Assembly: GCA_964035795.1 (NCBI GenBank)
Contig: OZ038321.1
Coordinates: 3,950,721-4,014,720, forward strand
Source: Pterobdella sp. o SKG-2022
Taxonomy: Eukaryota > Annelida > Clitellata > Hirudinida > Piscicolidae
Direction of reading: 5' to 3'
Length of the DNA: 64,000 nt
Part shown: positions 44,201-58,100 of the stretch, in pieces
Position numbering within the stretch: position 1 is the first letter of the stretch
Layout: the number at the start of each line of letters is the position of its first letter
Translations under genes and position numbers: made by a program
Notes under the pieces: model-generated
The model's input: only the letters and a program-made list of their open reading frames with translations
Database searches by the model: none
What the model was told of the DNA's origin: nothing

Positions 44201-47072
44201 TAAAGTTGGCAAAGTTCAAATTCGAGTCTGGAGTGACATCTAAAATTTTGAGCTTAAAAGATAAAGGAAGGGTAGTGCTGTCAAGTGTTACCGCAGAAGG
44301 GAGATTTTTTTGCTAAAAGAGAAGAGCTGCCAACACATCACCTCTCTCTTAGTAGAATTTTGTTTTAGTTGACTGTGAGAAAATCATTAATTTAGAGCGG
44401 AGAAACAACTAGATAATTTATGGAGATTGGGATTAGAATCTGGGAAAGAGACTTCCGTAAAAAGGCTAATGTCATCAGCAAACTGGTGAAAAAGCAAGTC
44501 CTGCTTTTTAAAAAGCTATAGATGAGTGATGTATATAGAAACAAGAGAATTGGTCCCAGAACGGAGCTCTGCGGCACGCTTGAGTTGAGTAATGTAAGAG
44601 AAAAGGAAAAATTGACCATTTTAACAAACTGAAAGCATTGAGAGAGGTAGGAGCAAAACAAAGAAAAAGCGTGTTCAGAAATATTGAAGTGTCTATTCAA
44701 AACGTCAATTAGGATATTATGATCGAGCGTATCAAAACAGCACAAAGCTCTAGCGAAACCAAAACAGCAAGGATAAACTTTTTGAAAACAGATAAATAAC
44801 GTTTATTATTTTAAAATATGATTATCAAAATTATTTTATTTAATTAGTCGGGGTTTAGAAAGGCTTGTTATGATTTCTGTTTATTTGATACATCGAAAAA
44901 CCCTTGTAAATAAGCACCTTAAGCATTATTCTTAAAAAATGTAACGTTCATGGTTTTCTCAAACCAAAGTAACAAATATAAAGTTGATGAATTATTTTTT
45001 ATCCAGTAGTCATTTGAATGTTTCATCATGCTAACGAAAAGCTTCCTTCTAATTAAATAAATAACATTTCTATATGACAAATAGTCCAACCCATACAAAC
45101 ATGGAAACGAATGTGAAATGATGATAATTATGTTGACTGGTGGTGATGAAGGTGATAGTGAGGATGTCTAGGATGCTTGTGGTGTAAAAGGATGGCAAGA
45201 TGATGGTTGAGCTTGTGATGATGGTCCGTAAACTGATAATGATGGCTGCTACAATAATTATCATATAAAACTATCATTGAAAATACTTTACAGTGGAAAG
45301 GAGACGGCGTGACAAAATCAATATGTGGATCTTGCAATTAGGGAACCTTATACCAGACTGCCTACCTTCCAACAACGGCAAACAGCCAGATAGCAAAGGC
45401 GGTATCTTATCGAAGGCGTGTGAGTACATCACAGAACTACAGTCAGAGAACCAAGAAATGGAAGAAAATCTACGCGATTTTAATGAAACCAAAAACCATT
45501 TAGCCTTGTTGAAACAGCAATTTGAACAGTTAAAACAAGAAAACCAGTTGCTGAGGTCCCATCTACAGCAACAACCTACGTACGTCGATCATTCTTTGAT
45601 CTCCGATGGTACAGACTCAAATGCTGTAGTTCTTCTTGATGATTCGTCTATTGTTATGGAGGCTAATGATAACAACGCAAGTACTTTTATTGGGAAGTAT
45701 AACTTCTTAAACTCAAATGAAGACGGCTTATACGTGCAGAACCATTGCTTGCAAGGGGGAGTGAATAATGATGGTAAAGAGACTTTGAATTCCGCAGAAA
45801 TATACCAGACTGATAAGACTATCTTCAGTGATGAAAGCAAAGAAACATCTTCAAATGAAAATAAAGTTGAAGAACCGTTTAAAAAGACGAGTTGTAATGC
45901 TAATTTAAAAACGATTATTTTAAAAAACGTTTCTACGCAAAAAAGGCAAGGATCTGTATTAAACCAACATCCAACTAAAAAGCCTAACAAAATTAAAGAA
46001 TGAAGCTCAATTGAAATTTCATATATTTTTGACTTGATAATAATATAATAATTAAAAAATAAGTAAATAAAAAAAAAAATAAGTCGCTAAAACAGAGTGT
46101 AAATATACCAATTTGTTCATTGTCACCTACTCTACACCAGACTTAATGTACAGTTTCAATAAATATCTTTACAAATTCTCCTCTTTCAGTAACTTTACAT
46201 TCCTTAAGTCAAAGAAAAGTTAAATTTGAGTTATGAAGAACGTCGTTTTCTCATTAGGCATCTAGTTTGGGAAAAGCGCTTTAAAATATCGCATTACATT
46301 GATGACAATCCAAATAATTGCCATTTGACGCTTGTTTAAAAAAAGAAACTTTGTAGATTATCGCAATAATATTTACTCAGACATCTATTTATTTGTAGCA
46401 TAGGTCATCAACAACTACACCCAAATATCCTATGTTTGGTGCGATTGTTTCCAACTTGATCCAGATATGTGCCGTCTGTCGAGTGTGCGTTTTCAAGTCT
46501 CACTTGAGGTTGTGGATCTAGTTTCTGTTTCTGGAAGTACCAATTTGAAACCCAGTTCTTGTTAATTACAATCCATTTAATTCACTTGGTTTTTTTTCTT
46601 TTGCGGTAAGCTGTCTAGTTTGCTGTCATAGGTCAGCGTTGTTGATGTTGATACCAACTTATCTGTAAAGTTTTTCAACAAAAATGTGATATCAAATATT
46701 TGGATATTCTTCACTGTTGTTTCGGTTATTTTCCAAATTTCTGAATTGTAAATAAAAACTGCTTGAACGTATGTCGCGTGGGCCGACAATTAGCACCTGT
46801 TCCACAGTGTTTTAGCTAAATTAAATTTGTAGCAAGCGCTTTGAACTACAAAGAAAAGCATTTTATAAATATTGCATTACGTTTCATTACATTAAACAGA
46901 CAAAGTTTTGCGTGCTTGGATATATTATGAGATTTTTGGAAATCCAGATTTTTTGTTCCCTCTTGGTTTATAATACTTGGATATTTTAACGTTTCAACTA
47001 CTTTCTAAACGTTTTTCATAAGCTTCACTGTTTCTTGGCTTGCTGTATTAACTTTCAGTAATTGCAAGGTCC

Positions 47073-47198
<126 letters not shown>

Positions 47199-50100
47199 AT
47201 AGTCCTTAGTGCGTTTGTCCACCCAGAGGCAGGTGCGTAGAAGAGTTGGTAGAACATTTTTTTCTATGGTTGTAGATGCCTTGCTTTTTGAAAGTTAAGC
47301 CACAATGTTTGCATTGTACACTTGTTTGTGTTCTGTGTTTTTGTCGTATGTGGTTTGCCAGGCCAGTTTTGTTGGCAGCGACTTTGTTGCATCCAGGAAT
47401 CGAACAAACTAATGATGTATTAGAGGAAGCAATGTTCCAAGTTTGATTGTTGGCAATGTTTTTTTGAATTTTGACAAAATCTTTTCTCGCCTTCTCATCT
47501 AATTCTTTTTGTGCGTTGAGCTCGTGAAGGAGTTTGTTGATGTTGTTGCGCCATTGTTTTCTATCTCTCGCTGCGGTTCTCCAATCAGCCACCATGTTCA
47601 ACTGTTTTAAGTCAGCATGCATGAGATCGTGCCATCTCTGTTTTTGACCACCTTGGCACCTTTTACCATTCATTATTTTGCTCACCAAAAGTTTTTTTGT
47701 AGACGTTCATCAGACATTCTTTCCACATGACCCAACCACTGCAACTTTCTCTTTTGAATTAACACATTAACCCTCTCTATTTTTGTTAAATTTCTGAGTT
47801 GGGTGTTTCTCATCTCTTCCCATAGAGAGGTTTTGGTGATTATTCTCAAGCATTTATTTACGAATACTTGGAGACGTTGTGTATGATGTGTCAATAGGTT
47901 CCATGTTTCGCAGCCATACAGAAGGGTTGGTATAATGACGGATTTGAAAAGTTTGATTTTTGTTGAAACTTTTATTTTATTTTGGTACCATACCAACCTA
48001 CTGATGCTGCGGAAGACTTGGGCTGCTCTGTTAATGCGTGACTCTACTTCTGCATCGACTGAGTTGTCACTTCTTAGGATGCTTCCTAGGTATTTGAATT
48101 GTGACACTCGTTCGATGTTTGTATCGTCACTCATTTGCAGTGTTGGGGTAATGTTTAGTCGTGTGGTGTTGTTTGGTGAAATAGACATGAATTTTGTTTT
48201 TTTCAGGTTCATTTTGAATCAGAATTTGGCGCAGATGTTGTTTAGTGAAGTGACAAGACATTCAAGGTCTTCAATGTTGCTGGATGTTAACAATATGTCG
48301 TCAGCGTAAGATAGGTTTTGGACGAGAGTAGATATTCCTCGGTAGTTTTGGCATAGTGATTTTGACCCATTTTTATGAATTGGGATTACTATTTGGCATT
48401 TCCAATCTTTCGGAAAAACTTCCAATTCCCATATTTGGTGTGCTATCTTTTCAAGCCAATTAACTGTCACCTCATCGCCTATTCTGAGCATATTCGAACT
48501 GATTTGATATATACCAGGAACCGTTTCTATCTTGCATTGATACAGAGCTTTATGCAATTCTATCTTTGATAACGGTTTAGACAACTTTTGAACATCTTCT
48601 TCATCTAGTTTAATTTTTCCTGGTATGAGCTGGTCGTATAGTTTGGCCTCTACTATGGTATCAGTTTTGGCAAAATCTTCAAAATATTCTTTCCACCTGT
48701 TGATTTTCTCGTTTGAAGAACATATGAGTAGTTTACCATCTTTAGATTTTAAGTTTGCTGAGTTTCTAATATTTGAGGTTTTTGCCAGCTTCAGCAATTT
48801 CAAAATTGAGCCTCCCCTACCTTGTTTGATGGAAAGTTCGGTTACCCCTTCTGCCTCTGCAGCTTTTACTTCCCACCAATGATCAATTGCATTTCTACAA
48901 GCGTTTTTTGTTTGCGTCTTTATATTGTTGTAGCTGCTGATTAAACCTTGAGCGATTGTATGGCCTTTCTGCTTAAGTGATCTAATTCTTAGATGGTGTT
49001 TGGTTTTTTGCTCAAACAATTTTCTTATTTCGTCAGTGAGCCATTGTTTTTCTTGGACTTTGTTTTTTGTGGGCAAAGTTTTCAAGGAAGTACTCAAAAA
49101 ACTCTCTTTTAAACATTTCCAAGTTTCTTCAATGGGTGCATGGATATTGATATGGTTTAGTTTATTTTCTGATTATTCTATAAATTTGTTAGTGTAGTCG
49201 GTGTTGAGTTTAGTTGGGTTTGTTATTTTTGTATTCATACTGTTTTGTGGATGTAGAAATCTTGTTGCTATAGTGTCTATTGTTGTTTTTTATTACTAGT
49301 TTTGTAAGAAGTAGGTTATGATCTGATATATGTCTCGTTTGACGACTAGCTTTGGTATCATATACTCTAGCTTTATATTGGTGTCTTACGAGCACATAAT
49401 CGAGAGTGTGCCCTACTTTTTGGATTGGGTGGTGCCACGTCCACTGATGGATTCTTTTATGTGGAAATAAAGTATTGGTGATTTCTAGACCATTGTTATA
49501 GCAAAAATCTACCAAACGTGTTCCATTTTTGTTTTTTTCACCTGTGTTGTGGGGGCCATGAAGTCGGTGATATTTGGGGCTACGCGAGCGTTGAAATCTG
49601 CCAACACTATTAAAAAGTGTTTTTTGTTAACTTTATCAATCTGGTCTTGAAGTACTTCATAAAAGTTTTCTGATTCAGATTCTTCGTCAACTTCAGTGGG
49701 AGCATAGACAGCAATAACCGTTGTGTGGCTGTTTCTCATTTTTAACTGTATTTTCATTGCTCTTTCTGATATCATGGTGTGGGTGCCTTTTCTCTTCTTA
49801 GCAGCTTTCTACTCACCACGAAGAGCAATAACCACTTCGCGTTGGTTGTCATCTTTTCTCTCGTCAAGTCCTGAATAGAGCACCGATGTGTCGTCTATTT
49901 CCAAAATGTCCCTACCTACCCACTGTGTTTCTGATATTGCCAACAGCGCTATATTTTTGTCCTGCATGGTTCCAATGACATTTGCCAGTTTGATGCTGAA
50001 CTTTGTTGGGTTGCCAAGGCTTTTTACATTTCGGCACCCAATTCTCTCAATCTTTACTGTGGATATGGTGTGTGTTGTACTTTGCACTGGTAAGTTATCA

Positions 50101-50392
50101 GCTGTATGCAGTGTTTTTGTTAATGCCATTATATCTCCGAATAGTTTATGATAAGTAGGTCAGTGTAATTTAGTTTTTTTAATCCGGTCAGTTTTACCTG
50201 TCTATTGCCTTTATTTCGAATTTTAAGAAACTACTTTTGTTTTCAAATTTTTGAGCAATATTTCAACAGTTTCAAACGAATTAAATTTTTTCTATATACT
50301 ACAACCTTTTTCAACAAAATCACACAAATCAACAAAACATTCGGAGCTCCTAAAACTGTTTTCGCGGCACACACACACGCACACACACAAAA

Positions 50393-50438
<46 letters not shown>

Positions 50439-51487
50439 TTCTGCGTCCAGACTGTTATTACTTGTCAAAACACTGCCTAAGTATTGGAACTGCTTCACCT
50501 CTTCAAGTTCGTCATTGGTTTCAGTCATTGATGATGCTAATTCTGGTAGAATTGACATTTTATTTGTTTTTGTCATATTTATTTTTATGCCAAATCTGTC
50601 AAGTTCTTCAGTGAGAATTTTCAAAAGACATTGTAGATCATTTTGATTGTTGCTAACCAGAAGCATGTAATCAACATACATCAGGCATTGTACCACAGTT
50701 TTTTGGTCAAACTTGCATCTGCTGTTGTTCAACTAAGGAGCTGTTGTGTTGAACTCTATATTCACTCATAGATTGGCAGCTTTATTCAGGGTGATGTCTA
50801 TTACAGCGTTAAGATATAAATTGAACAATAACGGAGCAAGAACATCGCCCTATTTAACACCAGACTCAATTGTGAATACATTTGACAATTGGCCTTTGCA
50901 TCGAACCACACCTTGTATACCATTGTGTAGAGCTTGCAATATTCTTATGACTTTTGCTAGAAGATCATAAACTTTCTGTAACACTACCCATAAGGCCTCC
51001 TTGTTCACCGAATCATATGCTTTGCATAGATCAACTAAGCAGAAGAAAGTAGGTGTGTTGAACTCTCTGGCTCGCTGTATGAGAATTATAGTATTAAATA
51101 TATAATCGGTACATCCTCTATTAAGGCGGAAACCACATTGATCTTCTCTTAACTGATTATACAGAAGTGTTTTCAACCTATTCAAGTATACAAACTTGAA
51201 GACATTGTTAACTGTCATGGTAACATCATTTAATATTAATTCTATAACGCTTGACGAGAATAATGAAAGCAAAATTCTAAAACATTGAAATAGAATCAAC
51301 CGAAAGCTTTAGAAATGAAAAAAAAAAAAATAATAAATGAAGAAATAAAAAATTGAATAAAATAAAATAAAAATAATAATAATAATAATCAAATAAAAAA
51401 TAATAATAATAATAAATGAAGAAATAAAAAAATTAAAAAAAAATAATAATAAATAAATAAATAAAAAATTAAAAAAAAAAAAAATAA

Positions 51488-51520
<33 letters not shown>

Positions 51521-54500
51521 ATTCAAACTATCCAGTCACAAAAAAAACTTACGAGATATGGGAAAAAAGAAATCCTCAGTTAGCTAAAAGCTTATCAACA
51601 GACCCAAATAAGCTAGCAAACACACCACGATATATTAAAAAAAACGGGCTAATACCAGAAGAAACTTACAAAAAAATAAAAAATGAGGTAGTCCGAATAA
51701 CTGTCAAAAATAAAAAAGAAAATAAAAAGATAGGAAATTCCACCAGCCAAAAGAACAACGCCACATCTATACTACCGCATCGCCAGAAAAAGAAAACACA
51801 ACTTCAACTATCTAAACGGATAAACAGCGAAATTCAAAGAGATTCTTCAAATTTTTGAGAATGTCAAAACAAAAGAAATAACACAAAGACAACCTTCAAA
51901 AAAAATAACTGAAACAAAAGCTATGAAAGCCAAAATAAACGAAGTTAACGAGAATCTTGGAAAAATACTTGAAAAAATAGTGCCTCTATCACTTTCAGTT
52001 TTAAACCATCTTATTTTTGCTTCAGCGGCTTATCTGAGCCAATCAAAAAAAGAGATTGATAAAAACAATGTCCAAGCGAAGCCAAAAATCTCTGGGTGGA
52101 AAATAAAACTACAAGAAAAAATAAAAATCTTATAAAAGATTTAAGTATAATCGAAGAAATTCTGAAAGACAACAAAAGCTCGAAAGTGAAAACGAAAGCA
52201 AATTTGGAAAAGAAAAAACTAAGAATGGAAGAAAATAGCTGTGAAGAAATAAGCGAAGCCTTAAAACAAAGACTTCAAGCCAAAGCACACAGAATTCAAA
52301 GATATGACAAAAGAAAAAGATTCTTTGAGCAAAACAGGCTGTTTAACCTTAATGCCAAAAAATTTTATAGAGAGATAAATAAAGGAAACGCAATAGTAAA
52401 TAAGCCACCAAATCGAGAAGAAACAGCAAAATTTTGGAAAAGCATCTGGGAGAACGAAGAAAAACACAATGAAACCGCTGAATGGCTTCCCCGTATAAAA
52501 AAACATGTGAAGCAACTAACAGCCACAGGCCAAAAATGGGAAAAAATTACTGCAGAAAACATAAAAGAAGCATTGAAAAACATGCCAAACTGGAAAACGC
52601 CAGGTTCAGACCAAATCCCAAACTTTTGGTTGAAGAAGGTCAACATAAGCCACTCTTTCCTAGCTAACGCTCTAAATGAAATGATGGAAAACCCCAACAA
52701 GAGCCCAAAGTGTTTAACGGAAGGGAACACATACTTAGTGGCAAAAGATCAAAACACGCAAGATCCAAAGAACTATCGCCCGATCACATGTCTACCCACC
52801 ATTTATATAACATTGACGTCGATATTAGCAAAATAAACTTACTTTTACTTGGAAAATTTTCAGCTGTTACCGGAAGAACAAAAAGGCTTCAGAGTAGGTT
52901 CATTTGGAAGCAAGGACCAACTGTTAATAAATCGGATGATCCCTGAAATCACAAAAAATAAAAAAGGCGCTCTATCTCAAGCATGGATAGATTATAAAAA
53001 AGCTTTCGACAGTGTACCACACTCATGGATCTTAGAAGTCATGAAGATGTACGGAATTCACTCTCGGATTGTTGAATTCATCTTGCGTACCATGCCTCAA
53101 TGGAGAATAAACTTAGGACTGAGACACATGAAGGGAAATATGGAAATTTCTGGGATCAAAATGAAGGCAGGGATTTTCCAAGGAGATTCATTGTTACCTC
53201 TTATTTTCTGTCTATCAGTATTCTTTTGAATGAGAAAAACTCTCCAGCTATTAAAATAGGCAAAGCTGAAAAAGGAAAAAAACTCAACCATCTATTCTAC
53301 ATGGACGATCTAAAAATTTAAGCAAATCAGACTCTGATTTAAGATCACTCTTAGAATAGTCAAAAAGTTCAGCGATGACATTAGGATGGAATTTGGCTTA
53401 GAAAAATGTGAAAAGATATCCATAATTAAAGGTAAAATGGTGAGAAGCTCCAACATCAGTCTGAATGAGCATACGCACATAAAAGAATTATCTAATACCG
53501 AATCGTACAAATACCTAGGGGTCGAAGAGTCATCTAATACACACCACAAAAACATGAGAGAGAAATTAAAAAAGTAATATTACAGAAGGTTAAGAATGAT
53601 ACTGAGCACAGAACTTAGCTCGCCAAACAAAATTATGGCAATAAACAGCTTGGCTATACCAGTCTTATCCTATAGCTTTGGCGTAGTGAATTGGTCGAAA
53701 ACTGACGTACAAGAAATAGACAGAAAAACGAGAAAAATACTGACAATGTTCAAAATGCATCACCCTCGAGCCGACAGAGAACGACTACGTTTCTAGATCA
53801 GAAGGAGGAAGAGGATTGATGCAGGTAGAATCCCTTTTTTACACAATTCTCGCTGGCCTGGAAATGTATTTAAAGAAACAAACTACTCCTTTAATGTGTG
53901 TAGTAACAGAACACGAAGAATCGAAAAAGTCTGCTTATAGTCTCTTTGAAATCAATAAAAAAGTGAGAAGAGCGTTTAATCTGAACTTTGAGAATACAGT
54001 TTCTCAAGAAAATGTTCACCCAATTACGGCAGCGCGTAAAACAAAACACATCGTAAAAAAACACTCATGAAGGAAATTCAAAACAAATACACAAATAAGC
54101 CTATGCACGGTCAGTATGCACAAGCCCTTAAAAGTGAACAAATAGACAAGAAAAAATGCATAGCATGGCTTCGCAGCGCTGGGTTGAAAGAAACAACTGA
54201 GAGCCTCATAATTGCCGCCCAAGATCAGACGCTTGCAACAAATTATTATAAAAATAAAATATTGAAAAAAAGCGTTGATTCAAATTGTAGGCTTTGCAAA
54301 ACTCACCCTGAAACATTATCACACATTGTTTCAGGATGCCCAATGCTTGCAAAGCACGAGTACCTAGAGCGCCAACAGAGTCGCTAAATTCATCCACTGG
54401 ACAATATGTAAGACACATGGATTTGAAGTCAAAAGTAAATGGTACGAACACAAAATTTGACCAGTGATAAAAAAAGACGAACTAACAGTACTATGAGACA

Positions 54501-54970
54501 GCTCAATACACACAGACAGAAACATACAGGCAAATAAACCAGACATAGTGGTAAAAGATGAAAAAAAAGAGAGTGTAGTCTAGTTGATATCTCAGTACCA
54601 TCATACACCAACATAGTGTCGAAAACATTTGAGAAAATTTGCAAATACCGCGATCTGCAAATAGAGCTATCAAGATGCTGGAATATGAATACAAAAGTAG
54701 TTCCAATAGTTGTGGGCGCGCTGAGAACAGTCGGAAAAGATTTAAGTCTCAAACTCTCGACGCTTCCTGGATCACCTAAAATTTATGAAATCCAGAAAAC
54801 AGCGCTTATGGGCACGGCGCACATTTTAAGAAGAGTTTTGGCCCGTAATGAATGAATAGCATCGAACTCTACTGCCCTAGGGTCTTGGTAAGACTCCGGT
54901 AGTAGTTTAAATCCCAGTATGTATACTGTGTTAAAAAAAAAAATAATAATAAATATTAATAACAACAAAA

Positions 54971-55117
<147 letters not shown>

Positions 55118-58100
55118 TATAATTAATTAATTGAATTAATAATAAAAAATAAATAAAATAGAAAATAAACAATTTTTATAATAAAATTAATAAGTGCAAT
55201 CGAATATGAATAAACAAATCAAGTCAATCCAAAACGAAATAATGACAACTTTTTGATGCCCGCTTGATCATTTAATGAAGGTCTCTGATTTCTTATGTGA
55301 TAGGCGAAAAGCTTCGTATTATTATTCAGTTAATAAAAGTGTTTGATTCAAATCTATTATGAGCTTATTTATACATTCATTGAAATTGCTATATATTTCA
55401 CCTCCCTCTGAAAAATAAATTTCTCAACATTTCTCAAAAAGTCAAACCCATTTAAAACCATAACTAAGCTATAGTGAAAAAAAGCAGCTTCCCTGTTCCA
55501 TAAAATACATTATAATCCCACAAACTGACGATGAACTATTCTGGTTTTTGAAGGAGTGTGTGGAACATTTAGTTTCGATTGCAACAACACTTATGGCAGT
55601 TATGTATGTAGGTGCAGAGGGTTTCACTTACCTTGATGGTACTTGTAAAGGTGAGCTTATAACTGCTTATAAATATTAATGGTTGTTAAAACTAGTATTT
55701 CAGATTGATGATTCAAAAATTATTCATATTTATTAATGGCTATTATATCAAATGCTATTTATACTAGTTTTAATACTTATTAATATAAATTTCAATCAGT
55801 AATAATGATATTTAAATTAGAATTAATAGTAATTATTATCAATACTACTAAGAATTATTGATATTGATGGCTCTTATTTTTATTGTTAGTACGAAATCTT
55901 AATTGATATAATAATTTTTGTATTGCTTCTAAAATCGGGATTTTCTAGGTACAAATTTATTTAAAAACTAAAATTTTTGATAACTCACAGCTCATCTTTA
56001 TTTTCTTTCTTCGACATTCAATCATTTCATAATGGCTGGAGATTTTAATACCCCTAATTGTCATCATCTTGATAATCCCCTTAATATTCTTTTGCGAGAG
56101 CACGGTTTGATGCAGCATATTAACTTTCCAACTCACAGACTTGGCAATACTCTCGATCTTGTTATCACACCTGCTTCTCTCTCTCATCTTATTTCTGACC
56201 CTGTCAGCGAAATTTTTGAATCTGATCATTTCCTTATTTCGTGCCGTCTTAACTTCGCACGGCCCCACCTTTCACCTCATCGTGTCACTTCTCGGTCTTT
56301 CATGAATCTCAACTTGGCCGGCTTTGGAAAGGATGTCAATTTTATAAGCGATTTACTTATTAATTCTCCAATCTCTAAGGTTGATGACTTTGTTAGTTCC
56401 ATGGACAAATTGTTTCTTTCGCTGATGAATTCTCATGCTCCTTTACGCAGTCATACTTTTCGCCCCAGCTTCCATTCACACTTTCATCTGTCTGAAAATG
56501 CTCTCTCTGCCAAACGCCGAAGAAGGAAAATCGAGAGACAGATATCCAGTCTCCGAAAGCTTTGTGTGCAAGTCCCTGATGATCTTTTACAGGAATTCCG
56601 TATTTCACGTAAACTCGCCCGCGCCGCCATTAACAAGTCACGTGCTGATTATCTTAATCTATCGCTATCTTCAGCGACACCTAACTCCAAAGCCTTTTGG
56701 AAAACGGCGAACTCCATACTTCACAGGTCTCCTCCACTTCCTCCGCGGACTCCTGCGGAATATGATCTTTTTGTTGAAAACTTTAGCACTTTTTTCAAGA
56801 CTAAGATTGAGTTGATTCATAGCTCGCTACCGATCACTAATCTTCCCCGTCAGCCCTCCTTAACTGACAGTGATCAATCAAATCTCTCATTTTTCTCACC
56901 TCCTAGTGTTGATGAAATCATCAAATTGATCAATTCTCTCCCAAATAAATCCTCACCTTTAGATATAATCCCTGTTTTCCTGCTTAAGCAGTTTTCCGGC
57001 ATCTTTGCCTCCATTATATGCAAACTTTCGGCTCTTTCCTTTTCACAGGGTATTTTTCCAACTTCATTCAAAACGGCGCAGGTAACCCCTTTACTGAAAA
57101 AATATAATCTAGACCCCATGCAACCATCCAATTATCGTCCTATTTCAAACCTCAGCACCATCTCAAAGATCTTAGAAAGGGTTGTTCTCAAGAGATTATC
57201 CTCTCATGTTTCTGTACTGCGTAACTTCAACCTTTTCCAGTCGGCGTATCGCTCACATCACTCAACGGAAACTGCGCTTTTGTACATCACTGACAGCCTC
57301 CGCAATATCTGTGCTACCGGGTCTGCGGCCGTCTTAGTGTCTTTAGATATTTCAGCAGCTTTTGACACCATTAATCATCCAAATATGCTGCATATCCTTG
57401 AAGACTACTTGCACATTTCTGGCATTGCTTTATCCTGGTTTCAGTCCTATCTTTCCGAACGCAAGCAATTTGTTAAGATAAGCTGCTCTTCCTCTACCCC
57501 TGTCTCCCTTCGTTTTGGTGTTCCTCAAGGTTCTGTTCTTGGGCCCATACTCTTTTCTCTTTATACTTCTCCTATTAGCGAGATCATACAGAAGCACGAC
57601 GTTCTATATCATCAGTTTGCTGATGATATTACCCTCTTTACAGGCGCTTCTTACCTTGATCCTCATCCCAGCCTCACTAAGATATCTGAATGCATCACTG
57701 AGCTCAATCTTTGGTTTTCTAACAATCACCTCATGTTGAATCCTAACAAAAGCGAAGTGATGTTTGTCGGCAGTCCCATACTCCTTTCCAAATCCAATCT
57801 TCCCACTGAAGTAATCTTTGACAGCACTACTCTTTCCGTAACGTCCAAACTGAAGATACTAGGTGTAACTCTTGATTCTAGACTCAACTTTACACACTTT
57901 GTCTCTCAGATCATACAATCATCCAACTTTCATCTCCATGCGATCAGACAGGCACGCAAGTTCCTACCCTTTGACACTGCCGTTGCTCTGATCATCTCTT
58001 TAGTTCTTTCAAGGATTGATTACTGTAACTCTCTTCTTTGTCGACTCCCGAACTGTCTTATTTCTAAGTTGCAATCTCTCCAAAATCGCGCTGCTAAAAC